Source: Andalucia godoyi (lineage: Eukaryota; Discoba; Jakobea; Jakobida; Andaluciidae). Taken from it: a DNA stretch of 64,000 nt. The stretch covers positions 1 through 64,000 of the forward strand of contig VRVR01000014.1 in NCBI GenBank assembly GCA_009859145.1, read 5' to 3'. The translations under genes and the position numbers were made by a program. Below, piece by piece: positions 29,801 to 39,546 of the stretch (positions are counted from its first letter, which is position 1; each line of letters opens with the position of its first letter). The notes under the pieces were generated by a model. That model did not search any database. It had not been told where the DNA came from and worked only from the letters and a program-made list of their open reading frames with translations.

Positions 29801-31170
29801 ACAATCATCATTAACTCACCGGGACGCACACGCACGGTAACGCCACGAACAACAGGGCCACCCTTCGATGCCGCCAGCTGCTTTCCATCTTCATCAGCCT
29901 TTGGAACTTCCTTTGTATAAGCAACATCCACATCCTCGAGATCAATGATCGGCTGAAGAGACTCGACGTTTCGTACAACGTTGAACTCGGGCATCAGCAA
30001 GAACTTCTGGATTCGACGAACAGCCGCAAGCGCTTCTGCAAAATTGCGGATTGCACGAGGCAACACGACCAATGGAAAACGCAACGTATTGAACAATGAC
30101 AACGTGGTAAACGCAATGACGGCAGGCAACTTTCCTTCCACAGACGTGTAGTACGAGAAAATGACCAGCGCAATGGCTGGCGGAATCACAAACACGATTG
30201 TCAGCGAGAAGGAGCGCCACACAGCTTGTGTGCTCAACAGCTTTTCTTCGCCCACTCGAATCTCCTTCACCTTGTCCACAAACGCTCTTTCCCAGGCATA
30301 AAACTTGACCAGTTTCATGGCCATCAGAATTTCGTGCATCAGCTGAACGCGAACATCCGTCACAGAAATGGTTTCCGAGCGAGTGCGGGATGTCAAAAAC
30401 GCAAGATAGAACTGGACAGGCACAATTACTGCCATGAGCGCCCAGCCAAGCAGGGCCGCAGGGCCAATGAGCACGATGAGAAGCGACAAGATAGCCAGCG
30501 TTTCCAGCGGAGCAGACCAAATGTAGTGCAAGAACGTGCACGACTCCAGCAGACGTTGGCAATCATTGGTGGCAAGATTCATAATGTCTCCCGCAATGGC
30601 ATTGGCATCGAAGATGCGAATGGACTTGTTCAAGATGGACGACAGCAGAGCAGCTCGCAAACGAACACCCATGCGGGTCGTCAGGGACGTCATTTGCTGC
30701 AGAGCCATGGACAGGACCATACAAGCCAGCCAGAAGAAGGCCGCGTAGATCCATCCATCCGTCACGCTGACATTGTTCGGATTGGTCTTGTACTCATTCA
30801 CAAAGTTCACAAGGTACCTCACAAACACGTAGGCGCAGACAATAACCAGCGTTCCCCACACTAATTTGCAAAGCGCAGCCAAAAGAAAATCTGGCCAGAA
30901 GCAACGAATAAGAACCTTCAGCAGCGACGGTTCTCGGAGTTTCTTCTCCGCAGGTGCGTCGCTGTTGTCAAATGCGCAGGCAGAAAGCTCGGAGGCCCAT
31001 GCGCGATCAACCTTTGCCGACGCGTTGGCAGCGGCCTCCTTGGAAGTCACGCTCAGGTCATCCTGTGCGATCTTGCCAAGATGCAGTGATCGGAGAATCG
31101 GAAACGTCCAGAAAAAAGTGAGTTTTCCCAAGATTCCCGCCTTTTCAAATGTTGGAACCGGCGCACTCAT
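26899..31170 (-). CDS. ABCC-type (MRP) ABC transporter
   Basis: 1423 residues, TMD1-NBD1-TMD2-NBD2, without the N-terminal TMD0 of long MRPs. NBD1: Walker A GPVGSGKST (about 453), signature LSGGQRQR (about 555), and Walker B ending ILDNPLSAVD, in which the catalytic Glu is replaced by Asp as is usual for ABCC. NBD2: Walker A GRTGSGKSS (about 1100), signature FSLGQRQLF (about 1208), Walker B ILFLDEATAAMD. ABCC members export organic anions and conjugates, commonly glutathione conjugates, at the plasma or vacuolar membrane; an own glutathione-ligase gene lies in the window but the link is only contextual. The true ATG is 31170. Confidence 0.95.
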   Translation of the reverse strand: MSAPVPTFEKAGILGKLTFFWTFPILRSLHLGKIAQDDLSVTSKEAAANASAKVDRAWASELSACAFDNSDAPAEKKLREPSLLKVLIRCFWPDFLLAALCKLVWGTLVIVCAYVFVRYLVNFVNEYKTNPNNVSVTDGWIYAAFFWLACMVLSMALQQMTSLTTRMGVRLRAALLSSILNKSIRIFDANAIAGDIMNLATNDCQRLLESCTFLHYIWSAPLETLAILSLLIVLIGPAALLGWALMAVIVPVQFYLAFLTSRTRSETISVTDVRVQLMHEILMAMKLVKFYAWERAFVDKVKEIRVGEEKLLSTQAVWRSFSLTIVFVIPPAIALVIFSYYTSVEGKLPAVIAFTTLSLFNTLRFPLVVLPRAIRNFAEALAAVRRIQKFLLMPEFNVVRNVESLQPIIDLEDVDVAYTKEVPKADEDGKQLAASKGGPVVRGVTVRVRPGELMMIVGPVGSGKSTLVLTMLQQTFVLDGRLEVRGSTAYVPQQPWVQAGTIRDNILFGNAYDPEWYNTVVHACALERDLEIVGGGGIGDMYMVAERGINLSGGQRQRISLARAVYARAQIYILDNPLSAVDEHTAAHLMNYCIHGLLKDTICVLVTHKLHLLSEADTVVVMRSGEIAYAGAYNDDVILTHFAAFANDYLHAPDPDQHKKSQAQHIPSALEADDRKHEPKWREMMRKREEDQRLLLESQVLEKQKGKSGKKGSERLLSPDEQYDPSVILPPKYADLRLPPFILWFKQAGFGWSGLSIFIFVVTQVIRIISDTWISWWAQDSFSKPQTFYVGMYAMFVGLFMTFLFIRGFFFFYIMRRTASAMHNTLFANTLKSTMHYFCTTPLGKLLTCFSKDQDVIDESLQDTSHITIVYLMILLTTATLVSIVFPVFAAVVGGVVIVFAFVFSFYLRGVRVLKGWAAQTSPPIFAHLSESLTGISTIRAFNAEERFVNKFVALIDRNNSVFFTMDQMQLWLAFCLDFLGSGLVLTTAMLCIGQRNNITAAAAGLAISNSFQILIFFAMFCKGISEIDAQVYSVFRIKAFSLNEDVERSDPTEDSQKPPKSWPHKGSLKMENVVMRYDERMDPALRGVSFEFLPREKIGVVGRTGSGKSSIIMTIFRLYEPENGTMTVDGVDLSKISLSDVRSSLAIIPQEPVMFRGTVRSNLDPFNLYHDDEIWKSLELSHLKPSVSVLQQKLLAPVTENGSNFSLGQRQLFCLARAILNQSKILFLDEATAAMDLETDALIQDTIRRVFSDRTVVTIAHRLQTIIASDRILVMDSGVVKEFDSPWNLLDNPGGVFYDLVEKSGSSAAGLHAAVRERRPMGERRGSVIIQPGQVDPRRADALARRSSIAQVRRRSTIRPTTVGSSGPTGPHFQAPAPEVSAQAAQTSVAEVPQHPQESSAVPENVEVVVAASDETGLKTDG

Positions 31171-32510
31171 TCGCAGCGGCAAGAAAGAGACGGGGGGGCG
31201 ATCAGCAAGAAGGAGAAAACCGTCAATTAAAAAAAGAAAAAAGAAAAAGAAAACTGCGTGTATTTAGTGCGAAAAAGAGAAAACGAAGATACTATAAGAG
31301 GAAAGGAAGCAAAGACAAAATGAAAAAAAGAAATGTGAAGAGGAAAAAGAAATGCGAAGAGGGAAAAGAAAAATGAAGAGGAGAAGGGGAAATAAAAAAA
31401 TGCAACGACGGAGATCAAGAAAAGGACCCTTTGTGCGCATGAACGGCGTACAGGCTGCTGCGAGACAGGCAACCACGGTACCAGATACAGCACACCCCAG
31501 AGATCTAGGTTCAAAGCAGGCAACTTGGATTCCAAAAGCGGACCAAATTTCCAGCTGTCAACGACACTTGAGTTCTGGTCGGATTGCGGGGATTTTTTTA
31601 TTATTATTTAAACAGGGATTTTTTCCCCGGTGATGTTTGTTGTTGGTTTTTCTGTTTTGGGATTCTGTGCATATTTCGAGACACGTTGCTGTTTGTTCTC
31701 CTTGTCAGCAGAGACCAGGCAGGATTGACCAAGTCGCTGATTTCCTTTTGCGACGAATGCTGATCAAATACCAAATCTTTTCAACGAAACGAAACGAAAC
31801 GCTCATCAACCCATGTCATGTCGTGTTTCTCCGGCACTCCTCTCCCGTCTGTCCTTGTCCCATGACGTACGCTCATGTATTTTTATTTTATTCATTTATT
31901 TTTATTTTATTTTTTTTTCTTTCTTTCTGTTAAAGCCTTTTGAAAAGCACGGTCGGACGGTCGAACTGCGGCTGTAGCTCGCCTCTATCCGCACGGAAAC
32001 ATGAAAAACTTTGAAACGTTTGCTGCTCTTTCCGAAATAGGGAAATTCTCGCGAGACCTCCGCCACTTCTGCTCGGGCAATCCCTTTTTCGGCAGGATGG
32101 TTTTCCTGCTTGAAGCTACAATTTCTCGATTTTCCGCCCGACGAGCTTCACTTTCGGCAAAAGAAAACGTAGTGGGAAAATGATGCACTCCAATGCTTCC
32201 GATTCGTTCACAATCTTAATAATTTTGTTGGGTTGTTTGTCCGTTTTTATTTTCGTCTTTCTTCTCCTTTCTTCTTTGGGCTTTTTTATTTTAATTTTAT
32301 GATCATTGTATTTTTTTAATCGCGTTTTCTTCATTGTCCCCGAACCACTTTGAAGTATATTCAAGAAAACAGACCGTGTTTCCCAACTGTTTCCGTTTTG
32401 TTGCAGCAGCAATAGTCGGTAGTCCTAGCGATAGTAGGGGAAGTGTGGTAGGTAGTATCAGTAGCAGGCGGTTGGTAGAGACAAGAACACACCAGAATAG
32501 GCTGCAGAGA
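31171..32510. other. Long intergenic region
   Basis: About 1.3 kb upstream of the ABC transporter and the gene at 32511, divergently oriented. It is A/T-rich with poly-A and poly-T blocks, AAAG/GAAA-rich around 31230-31400 and TTTTA runs around 31880-31920. A 60-codon open stretch (32001-32183) is not supported. No gene called. Confidence 0.4.
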
Positions 32511-33056
32511 ATGTTGCAATTGCAGTTTCAAGTCCAGTATCCCGGCCATGAAGGCAACACGACGTTCTCGTCATCGCCATCGCCATCGTCTTCGTCTTCG
32601 TCATCCGAGCGTCGTTTTGACATGCTGCCTGTGCACAGTCAAGTGTGGATGGCCGAATATCCAGTGCAATCACCTCATTTTTCAATCTCTATTGCAGTGG
32701 GAAAGACATGGTCAACCGAGGCGCAGCCTGGCCACAGAATCCACGTGTATTGCAGAAGACAGGTGACGGGCGAAGAGGCAGTGCACTATGCTTCGCTGTC
32801 GACTGCGACGCCGGAAGCCGTGTTTTCTCCTCGGTTTGAAATGCCACCTCCACAGTTTGCCATTCAGATTATCGCATTGGTGGTCCCCAATGACTCTGTA
32901 ATCGGGAGCAACGGCAATGCCACGAGTGGACCCGCGTTCCGTGTTCCTGTTCATGATATGCACGACCGGTACTGTGCGTCGTACATGCGAAACAAGGAAT
33001 GGCTGACCAAGCAGAATGTCCATCAGAAACAGCACTATGGCCGAACGGAGGCATAG
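32511..33056 (+). CDS. Hypothetical protein
   Basis: A 181-residue open frame from ATG at 32511. N-terminal Ser-rich run (SSSPSPSSSSSSSE) then a compact region with alternating hydrophobics (FSISIAVGKTW, RIHVYCRRQVTGEE, PPPQFAIQIIALVVPNDSVI), perhaps a beta-sandwich. No family recognised. The upstream open frame (from 32334) begins at a non-ATG codon and is excluded. Likely real because of sustained codon structure, but uncertain. Confidence 0.5.
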   Translation: MLQLQFQVQYPGHEGNTTFSSSPSPSSSSSSSERRFDMLPVHSQVWMAEYPVQSPHFSISIAVGKTWSTEAQPGHRIHVYCRRQVTGEEAVHYASLSTATPEAVFSPRFEMPPPQFAIQIIALVVPNDSVIGSNGNATSGPAFRVPVHDMHDRYCASYMRNKEWLTKQNVHQKQHYGRTEA

Positions 33057-33530
33057 TATCCAATCCGCTCAATGTATCCTACTTTTTCTCCCTCTGCTTT
33101 TTCTGATTTTTCGGAATTGTATAGAACAAACACAGCGTGGCGAAGCGGACAAATTTTCGCCGTCAGCCTTGGCTGCCACCAATGAAATCATCGTCCCACC
33201 ACCACACTGTTAGCCGCGAGCCGCAAGCGTAGATCTTGTTGTTTTAATTATTAATAAATAAGACAAACACACATTTGGCCATCGAGTTTGAATAATCCCC
33301 CGTCCAATCTTTTGCGAGTGTTTTATTCTTCGTTTTACACGACATGCTGTTAATGCAATAGAAGAAGAAAAAACACGGCATTTTTCTGCAACATTTCCCT
33401 TTATAAGCAAATTTTCTTTCCTTTTTTCTTTTTTGTTGTCGTCGTCGTTGTTGTTGTTGTTGTTATTGCTGTTTTTCTTTCTGTCTCCTGTGCTTCCTTG
33501 CAGGTGAATGAACGAACAAACGGGGATTTT
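33057..33530. other. Convergent 3' region
   Basis: About 470 bp between two converging genes; includes a GTT run (33432-33463). No gene seen. Confidence 0.35.
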
Positions 33531-34829
33531 TCAGAAATCCGAGAGTGCATTTCCACCTACTGCATCGCGCATGATTCTTCCCATGGTCTGGACCTTTGAG
33601 GACCAGCTGGCAAGTCTCTTTGCAAGCGTAGACCACTGCTGCTGCTCAAACACTCTCTGCGTAGTCTTTCCAAACACCATTGTCTTCGCAACCTGGTTCA
33701 TTCTGACCTGGACAAGTCGCGCCTCAACCGCTGCACACACAAATGCTTCCACCTTGTCCTCCGAAACAAACAGAACACGTGCGACATCGGCATAGGAAAC
33801 CTTTTGCACACCCATCTGTCCTCCGAACTCTGCAAGCACAAGCCCCCTGATCTTCTTATCGGCCGCGGAAACGTCAAACTCTGCTTTTGCTCCGAATCGC
33901 GACTTCCAGTCCTCCCACTGCGCAACAGTTCCGTTCGTCAGGATCGGCAACAGCGACCGGGCAGCTTCATCCAACGAGGCTAGCACATTCTTTGAAATGG
34001 CACTCGACAGTTCGTCTGCAAACCGAATCGACTCGTTCATTTCCGTCGCAAAAATGGCGATTGCCTTTTCTGCGTCCGCAACCACCACGGGCGACACTTT
34101 TGCCAGCACGGAAGCACATCGCAACGCCTTCAGAAGCACCCTGTATCCATCGGCCAGTCGCGGACTGCCTGCATATCCCGTCGTCGCACTTCCTCCACTG
34201 CTGCTGGTGGCTGTAAAGGCAATCCCAGTCGCTGTCCCAGTCGTAGACCCGGCGGCAGTCGGGGTACTGGTTCCAGATGAGTTGGCAGAAGACAGCGTTG
34301 ATGTGGAATACGAGGAGTTTGAGAGGAACACTTGGGCAAGATTGTGGTACAGCGCGCACTTGTCTTCTGGTTTGACTCCGAGAGCATCGTCGAGGACCTT
34401 TTCGACTCTTCCGATCATTGGAATCATCGCTGCAGCGTTTGCATCTCTGACAAACGAAAGCAAGTCGCGGACAGCCGCAAGCTGCGACTCCGAGCCCGAT
34501 GGCCGTGAGTTGTACCAATAGACCATCAGCTCGAGTTTTGCTCTGGTTCGCGTCGCGTGGTTCGACGACTTGATCGCAGAAAAGAGCTTTTCAGGGTTAG
34601 CCATCCGGGAAAGAAGGACCGTTCCAGCCGCTTCAATTTCTGCATCACGCGTCGACTCGGCCTCCACAAACGACAGAAAGTGCGATGCACACGCCTCAAG
34701 TGCACGGGTCTCATACGACGCATCGTCCACCGCAGGAAGTGAAGACCGAAGTGCATGGCCGGTCCGCTCTGAAATCAGATTCACGAGCGAGTACAAATAC
34801 GACTCGGAATACAAGAACACAAACGACAT
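33531..34829 (-). CDS. EIF3M: Translation initiation factor eIF3 subunit m
   Basis: A 432-residue helical protein with a C-terminal PCI domain (about 275-400): KVSYADVARVLFVSEDKVEAFV, then FEQQQWSTLAKRLASWSSKV, which match the characteristic C-terminus of eIF3m (QQW and following helix). The N-terminal part carries TPR-like helices, and a Ser/Thr/Gly-rich insert sits near 185-215. eIF3m is part of the PCI core of eIF3, which holds the 40S subunit during initiation. COP9 subunit 7 is the main alternative, but the QQW end favours eIF3m. Start at the unique upstream ATG. Confidence 0.85.
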   Translation of the reverse strand: MSFVFLYSESYLYSLVNLISERTGHALRSSLPAVDDASYETRALEACASHFLSFVEAESTRDAEIEAAGTVLLSRMANPEKLFSAIKSSNHATRTRAKLELMVYWYNSRPSGSESQLAAVRDLLSFVRDANAAAMIPMIGRVEKVLDDALGVKPEDKCALYHNLAQVFLSNSSYSTSTLSSANSSGTSTPTAAGSTTGTATGIAFTATSSSGGSATTGYAGSPRLADGYRVLLKALRCASVLAKVSPVVVADAEKAIAIFATEMNESIRFADELSSAISKNVLASLDEAARSLLPILTNGTVAQWEDWKSRFGAKAEFDVSAADKKIRGLVLAEFGGQMGVQKVSYADVARVLFVSEDKVEAFVCAAVEARLVQVRMNQVAKTMVFGKTTQRVFEQQQWSTLAKRLASWSSKVQTMGRIMRDAVGGNALSDF

Positions 34830-35621
34830 TCTCTTTTCTTAGTTTTTCCCCCTTATTATTCTGGCTATCACTGTGACTGTTTCTGTGACCAAGATCAAGA
34901 GTGAAATCAAAATTGCGATTGAGAGCGAGAGTGAGACGGGATAGAAAGAAAGAAATGGACGAGCCGTAAATGAGGAGAAAAATGGACAAAGGAAAAAGAC
35001 GAGGAAAAGGAAAAAAGAGGACACAGAACAAGAAAGAAAAAGGCGATCTTTTTTAACCCCCAATTCTCCATAAAGCGAGAAAGCTGTCTACGGTCGCCAC
35101 GGTGGAAGTCGGAGAATTTCCGCAAAATTTTACCTCCGACTTTCGCCGACTTTCCCCCGACTTTTCGCCAAAACCCAAAAAGAGCGGCTCCAACTGCCAC
35201 TGCGAGCTTGAATCCACCGAACTGGAACATTGATAAAAAAACCCAAAACAGAAAGAAACGACAAATGCACCGCTCGTGATTTCCTCTCCATATTCTTTCT
35301 CTTTCTCTTTCTCTTTCTCTTGCTTTTGCTTTTGCTTTTGCTTTTTCGTCGGTTTTTTTTCCCCTCCCCCGTATAAAAGATCCTACGAAAAAAGAAGAAG
35401 AAAAAAGGGGGAAAAGAAAGGAGGGGAAATTTGTATTTTAAAAACACCCACATCTGTTTCACAAGGTTTTCACACGCGTGTTTTTGCTTTGTCCCTTTTT
35501 TTTTTTTTTTGATTCTCACTCTGCTTCTCTTATTTTTTTTGTGCTTGGACGCTGGAAAGTGACTTACTATCCGTGGAGGGCAATCAAAGAATAATCTTTA
35601 TCATCATCATCAAGAACGACA
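34830..35621. promoter_or_regulatory. Divergent intergenic region with TATA-like site
   Basis: Between eIF3m (minus) and the gene at 35622 (plus). CTTT-rich runs, a CTTTTG repeat (35318-35345), and a TATAAAAG sequence at about 35372 that could serve the plus-strand gene. An open stretch 34907-35230 (minus) is low-complexity and not called. Confidence 0.4.
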
Positions 35622-36455
35622 ATGAAGACGAGAAAAACCCCGGTGAAGCAGCAACAACAGCAAAAGGTTAGTCTTCAATTCCGGTCTCGAAAGCCTTCTC
35701 TTCACAGTCCTTCCAATCTTGTTCTCAAGAATTCCGTGACTTTATTGAGCTCCGCCATTCCCTCTTCCTCTTCCTCTTCCTCTTCCTCTTCCTCTTCGTC
35801 CAGTTCCTCATCTCATGATTCAGCTGCTGCCGGTACTGCTGCATCGTCAAGTTCTGTTGCATCGCAACCTGCGTGTGCATATTCTGCTGCTGCTTCTCGA
35901 CCCGTGTTTTTCAGATATGCATCCCCTCGCGCGGCCAAGTCAGCTGCATTGTCGCAACTTCATCTCATGGCGCATCCACATTCGACGGCCACGATGCAGC
36001 ACTTTCAGTCCATTTCCCATTCCGCAGATAACCATGAAAATATATTCCCTCTGAGTTCCTCGTCTGTTGGACCATCTGCTGCTTCTTCCTCGACTGATTC
36101 TCAGGGTTCAGAGATCGTCGTGCTCAGCGACGTCGAATACGCGAATCAGTCTCGGATTGCATACTGTGAAGTCTACTCGTCTGTGACGGAATCGCCGGCG
36201 TTGCAGTATACATCGTCGAAGAATGTTCTCTCGGACCGAAAGTCGCTGTTGATGCACTTGAATAACACTGCACCGAACCCGTCGTTTGTGTCCCCGACGA
36301 CGGCTGGAGCATTCAAATCCGATGTCGCTGGCGTGGGATCCATGACACGAGCAATCAACACTCGGCGATTGGGGGATGCTGTCCAAACAGTTCCGTCGCC
36401 TATCAGTTCACCTCGACGAGAACCTGCAAGAAAAAAGAGACGAATGTGCAACTGA
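35622..36455 (+). CDS. Hypothetical Ser-rich basic protein
   Basis: 277 residues. Basic N-terminus (MKTRKTPVKQQQQQKVSLQFRSRKPS), a long Ser tract encoded by TCCTCT/TTC-type repeats (about 47-64), an Ala/Ser-rich middle, and a C-terminus ARKKRRMCN resembling a nuclear localisation signal. Several S/T-P sites (SPISSP, PSPIS). Possibly a nuclear regulatory protein; no domain recognised. Confidence 0.55.
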   Translation: MKTRKTPVKQQQQQKVSLQFRSRKPSLHSPSNLVLKNSVTLLSSAIPSSSSSSSSSSSSSSSSSHDSAAAGTAASSSSVASQPACAYSAAASRPVFFRYASPRAAKSAALSQLHLMAHPHSTATMQHFQSISHSADNHENIFPLSSSSVGPSAASSSTDSQGSEIVVLSDVEYANQSRIAYCEVYSSVTESPALQYTSSKNVLSDRKSLLMHLNNTAPNPSFVSPTTAGAFKSDVAGVGSMTRAINTRRLGDAVQTVPSPISSPRREPARKKRRMCN

Positions 36456-36773
36456 GGGTGTGGATGCGTGAGCGTGACTGTGAATATGTGTTCATGTTGT
36501 TGGTTATCGACAAGGCAAAAAGAAGTGGAGGGAGCAATATTGGTTCTTTCACCCGTTCGCGTGTTTTGATTACTCTTCTTGTCTGTTGTTATCGCGGTCC
36601 GTATTCTGGAATTATTTTGGCTTTTCATGGTTCTCTTTTTGGAATTGTATTGTAAATTTGCGTTGGAAAATGAACAGGAGAGGAACGGATATTGAACAGC
36701 GTGCATGGGAAGCATTCTTGTATGTGAAGCAAGGTAAATAGATGGGTTATCAGCGGGGGAAAAACAAGTCTCA
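36456..36773. other. Convergent 3' spacer
   Basis: About 320 bp between two converging gene ends. No structure or gene recognised. Confidence 0.35.
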
Positions 36774-37463
36774 TTAGCTGACTGACTTCATGGACTGTTG
36801 GGCTGCAGATGTCGAAGAAGAAGAAGACGACGACGACGACGATGATGAGGAAGCGGAAGCGGAAGAACTCGCAGATGATGCAAATGCGGACCCAGACGTA
36901 AGAGCTTCTTGTACTCGCTTCGGAGCCTCTTTTCCTAATTCATGCATGGAGTAGACGGTGATTCCAAGGAGCCCGGCAAGTTCATTCATGTCTTTTGCAG
37001 ACTGATCGATTGGAGCTCCAGTTTTGACGACATCTCTGCGCAGCTCAAGAATATAAAACTCACGATCATTGTGCGTAAACACCCGGATCACAACGTCCGA
37101 CGGGCTCCGACACGCATATCCTTTTCGCACAATCTGATGAGTTTGGGCAAACCCAAGAGTCGGCAGCAGGGAGATCACCGAGCACTCGCATGCTATAAAG
37201 GACTGTGTAAACACTCGCGGATCCACATCCAGACGGTCTCCAACCATGAGCACTTGTTTGTCGTTGATCACTTTGATCAGCTGCGCATCCTTTTTCCGGA
37301 TCGTCGAACCCGGTGGTGTATAATAATGATCAAATGTCCATCCAGCCTCGACCTCGGTAAACTCGCACGGATGAACTCCCGTGACCGCCCGCATTCGCAC
37401 GAGAACCGAAGGCAAGTCCGCAGGCTTCACCACTGCATGCAGCGTACACTCGACGAACCGCAT
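36774..37463 (-). CDS. MED18: Probable Mediator subunit MED18
   Basis: 229 residues. The start (MRFVECTLHAVVKPADLPSVLVRMRAVTG) and the central LLPTLGFAQTHQIVRKGYACRSPSDVVIRVF correspond to the two conserved blocks of MED18 (the GxxxxDHEFxxKGxxFRxGxxxIxVYxI block), with its alternating tunnel-type beta strands. A poly-Ser run follows (about 203-217, encoded by GAC repeats on the plus strand). MED18 is in the Mediator head, contacting RNA polymerase II. It is a low-identity match made by eye, so another Mediator or CYTH-fold protein is possible. Cyclin C, also Mediator, is in this window but unlinked. Confidence 0.55.
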   Translation of the reverse strand: MRFVECTLHAVVKPADLPSVLVRMRAVTGVHPCEFTEVEAGWTFDHYYTPPGSTIRKKDAQLIKVINDKQVLMVGDRLDVDPRVFTQSFIACECSVISLLPTLGFAQTHQIVRKGYACRSPSDVVIRVFTHNDREFYILELRRDVVKTGAPIDQSAKDMNELAGLLGITVYSMHELGKEAPKRVQEALTSGSAFASSASSSASASSSSSSSSSSSSSTSAAQQSMKSVS

Positions 37464-37667
37464 CTGGTGTTGCTATCCTTTCGCGCGCTTTCCTTTCCTT
37501 TCTTGTTTTCCACCAACCCCTGTTTTTTCAAGGCGTTTCCTTCGGACAGCGTGCGTGCGTCATCATCAACCGGGGAGAAACTCTCTTTGCTGTTGCTGTT
37601 TGAGGCTCTGCACAATCGAACTCAATGATTCCTTTACTTTTGGTGTACGACGGACGGACAGACGCGC

Positions 37668-39065
37668 TTAAGAATAGATTCGCAGCACATCGTCTAGAGT
37701 GGAAGGTATGTGCGTGACTGGGCATGCACTGGACTCCGTCACAAACTTCCGAAGACATGCGGAACAGCCCACGAAGCCGGATGTTCGCAAAGCACACGGA
37801 ACAAGAGGGGTCTGCTTGCAAACGCAGCACTTGTTTCGGAGCGTTTGGGCGGATCTTGAGGACCAAAACGGAGGATTCTTCGGAACTGCTTCCAGGGCAT
37901 CGTCGTCAACCGCCGAACCGCCGTCTTCAGTTCCGATTGCAAACGGCGTCTGTGCGCCAGTCTGTGGCGGATCTCGGCGCTGCTGTTGCCCTCGGCGGGA
38001 CATCGAAACAGTCCACCATTGGATAACCTTGAAAAATACGAATCCGAGGAAGACAATGAGGCGGACAGTCGACAGCCGCTGCTCCGTGGACCGTCGCGTC
38101 TTTGAGTCCATACGCACATATCGTATTCGAAACAATGCCAACAACGGATTCCAGAACGTCGAATGACCCATCATGTATCTCGTTTGCAGCCAAAAGACTG
38201 CCAATTCGTACAATGACGAAATCGTGGAACAGGCCTTAACAGCAGGAGACGATGAAGAAAATCCAAGATTGGCAAGTAAAAAGGCATCGATTCGGTCCTT
38301 GAATCGCGGAAACCACACCAGCGAGAGAACAGATCCAAGAATTTGCAATTTGGACAAGGCGGCATGCGATGCAAGACTTCGATTACTGTTAGTGGTGCTG
38401 TTGGCGGTGCTGCTGGTGGTGGGTGATGACCGATCGGACACTGAAGCACGTCCTTCGGCGGATTCCAACGCCGAAGAATCTCCAACGTCATTCGGTGGAC
38501 CGGAAGCATCCAAGGGAGCATCTCCGGGAGCTGCATTCCTTGGACCTCCCAAAAAGACGGGATCTGCAGCGGCATTGCTCAAAACATTGCTGCTCGACGA
38601 CGATGCACTCTCTCTGGATACCGAGCCTCGCTTCAAAGACTGGATGAAATCTTCAAGGTCTGCATTCCCTGTGCTTCGCTCCCTTCTGTTCGTGCCATTT
38701 GATTCATTCGGTACTGAGTTATTCTTGATCTGCGCAGTGGCACTGCTCTCGACAGCCAACTCCGTTGAAAAAGGAACTCGCTGGACTCCGTACAATGCTT
38801 CCACCAGTGAAGCATTCGTTCGTTTCAACGACACGGCCTCCGCTGCCGTCCAGGCCACGGAAAGCATGGTTATGCAGCTGTGAGCCGACCGCGGAGTGAT
38901 GAGACCTCTTTGCGCGAACGACAGAGCCACATACGAAATCGCAGCTGGAAGAGCAGCAGAGATTCTATCAATTGCAAATAATTCCATAAAGGATGGAATC
39001 GGCGACGATTGAAACGACGAGGACGCAACTACGGATCCACCTATGTCCGAAAACAGAGTGCTCAT
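37668..39065 (-). CDS. PEX12: PEX12-like peroxisomal RING E3 ligase
   Basis: 465 residues. The N-terminal Pex2/12 block (PSFMELFAIDRISAALPAAISYV) and hydrophobic segments are followed by a disordered Ser-rich middle (about 135-235) and a C-terminal RING-like domain CCVCKQTPLVPCALRTSGFVGCSACLRKF, ending ACPVTHIPSTLDDVLRIYS. That ending (SGYVFCYxC...CPITxxP...IRLYS) is PEX12-specific; the zinc-binding pattern is degenerate as in other PEX12s. PEX2-PEX10-PEX12 form the peroxisomal membrane ligase that ubiquitinates PEX5. The true ATG is 39065; a non-ATG extension upstream is excluded. Confidence 0.85.
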   Translation of the reverse strand: MSTLFSDIGGSVVASSSFQSSPIPSFMELFAIDRISAALPAAISYVALSFAQRGLITPRSAHSCITMLSVAWTAAEAVSLKRTNASLVEALYGVQRVPFSTELAVESSATAQIKNNSVPNESNGTNRRERSTGNADLEDFIQSLKRGSVSRESASSSSSNVLSNAAADPVFLGGPRNAAPGDAPLDASGPPNDVGDSSALESAEGRASVSDRSSPTTSSTANSTTNSNRSLASHAALSKLQILGSVLSLVWFPRFKDRIDAFLLANLGFSSSSPAVKACSTISSLYELAVFWLQTRYMMGHSTFWNPLLALFRIRYVRMDSKTRRSTEQRLSTVRLIVFLGFVFFKVIQWWTVSMSRRGQQQRRDPPQTGAQTPFAIGTEDGGSAVDDDALEAVPKNPPFWSSRSAQTLRNKCCVCKQTPLVPCALRTSGFVGCSACLRKFVTESSACPVTHIPSTLDDVLRIYS

Positions 39066-39285
39066 CGTGGTAATCACTCGTGACAGTGAAATGAATCCCC
39101 GTAATTAGAATATAAATAAGCGATTGCTCCAAAGGCGCGCGTCAATCGTCTGGCATTTCTGTCTGGAAGGAAAAGTCCAGAGTTTCAAACAATGCTTATC
39201 CAAGAGGAGAAAAGACGAATGGTAAAAAATGAAGCAGGGAAAAAAGAAATGTGGATTTTGGTAATTTGAATGGGGAAAAAAAATT
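39066..39285. other. Spacer before tRNA-Asp
   Basis: Short non-coding region between PEX12 and the tRNA gene. Confidence 0.3.
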
Positions 39286-39357
39286 CTCGAGTGCCGGGAA
39301 TCGAACCCGGGTCGCCCGCGTGACAGGCGGGAATACTAACCGCTATACTACACCCGA
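39286..39357 (-). tRNA. tRNA-Asp (GUC)
   Basis: On the minus strand a standard cloverleaf: a 7-bp acceptor (TCGGGTG/CACTCGA), D arm with TAGTATAGCGGTTAGTA, anticodon loop CTGTCAC with GTC reading Asp codons, and T-arm GGTTCGAATC. The discriminator is G73, which is the Asp identity element in eukaryotes. No intron. Confidence 0.93.
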
Positions 39358-39546
39358 TCGAGATAGTGTCTCCGGCCTTGGAAAATGAATGTATTGTAAA
39401 TGCTGAAAACGGAAAGAAAGCGTCGTCGTTGGACGCGAAGGGGGGCGGGGGAGAGGACAGCAAAGGGCGAGAGCACCGCGCCACCTGGGAGGGCGCTTCC
39501 CGCCGCTCAAGGACTACAGCGAGGGAGCGTGATGATGGACCGGGTT

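Noticed and set aside
32001-32183. 60-codon open frame with RFSARRAS-like end
   Set aside because: Too short, no family similarity, and within A/T-rich spacer.
34907-35230. 107-codon open frame upstream of eIF3m
   Set aside because: Low-complexity, hydrophobic runs from CTTTT-type DNA; no conserved domain.
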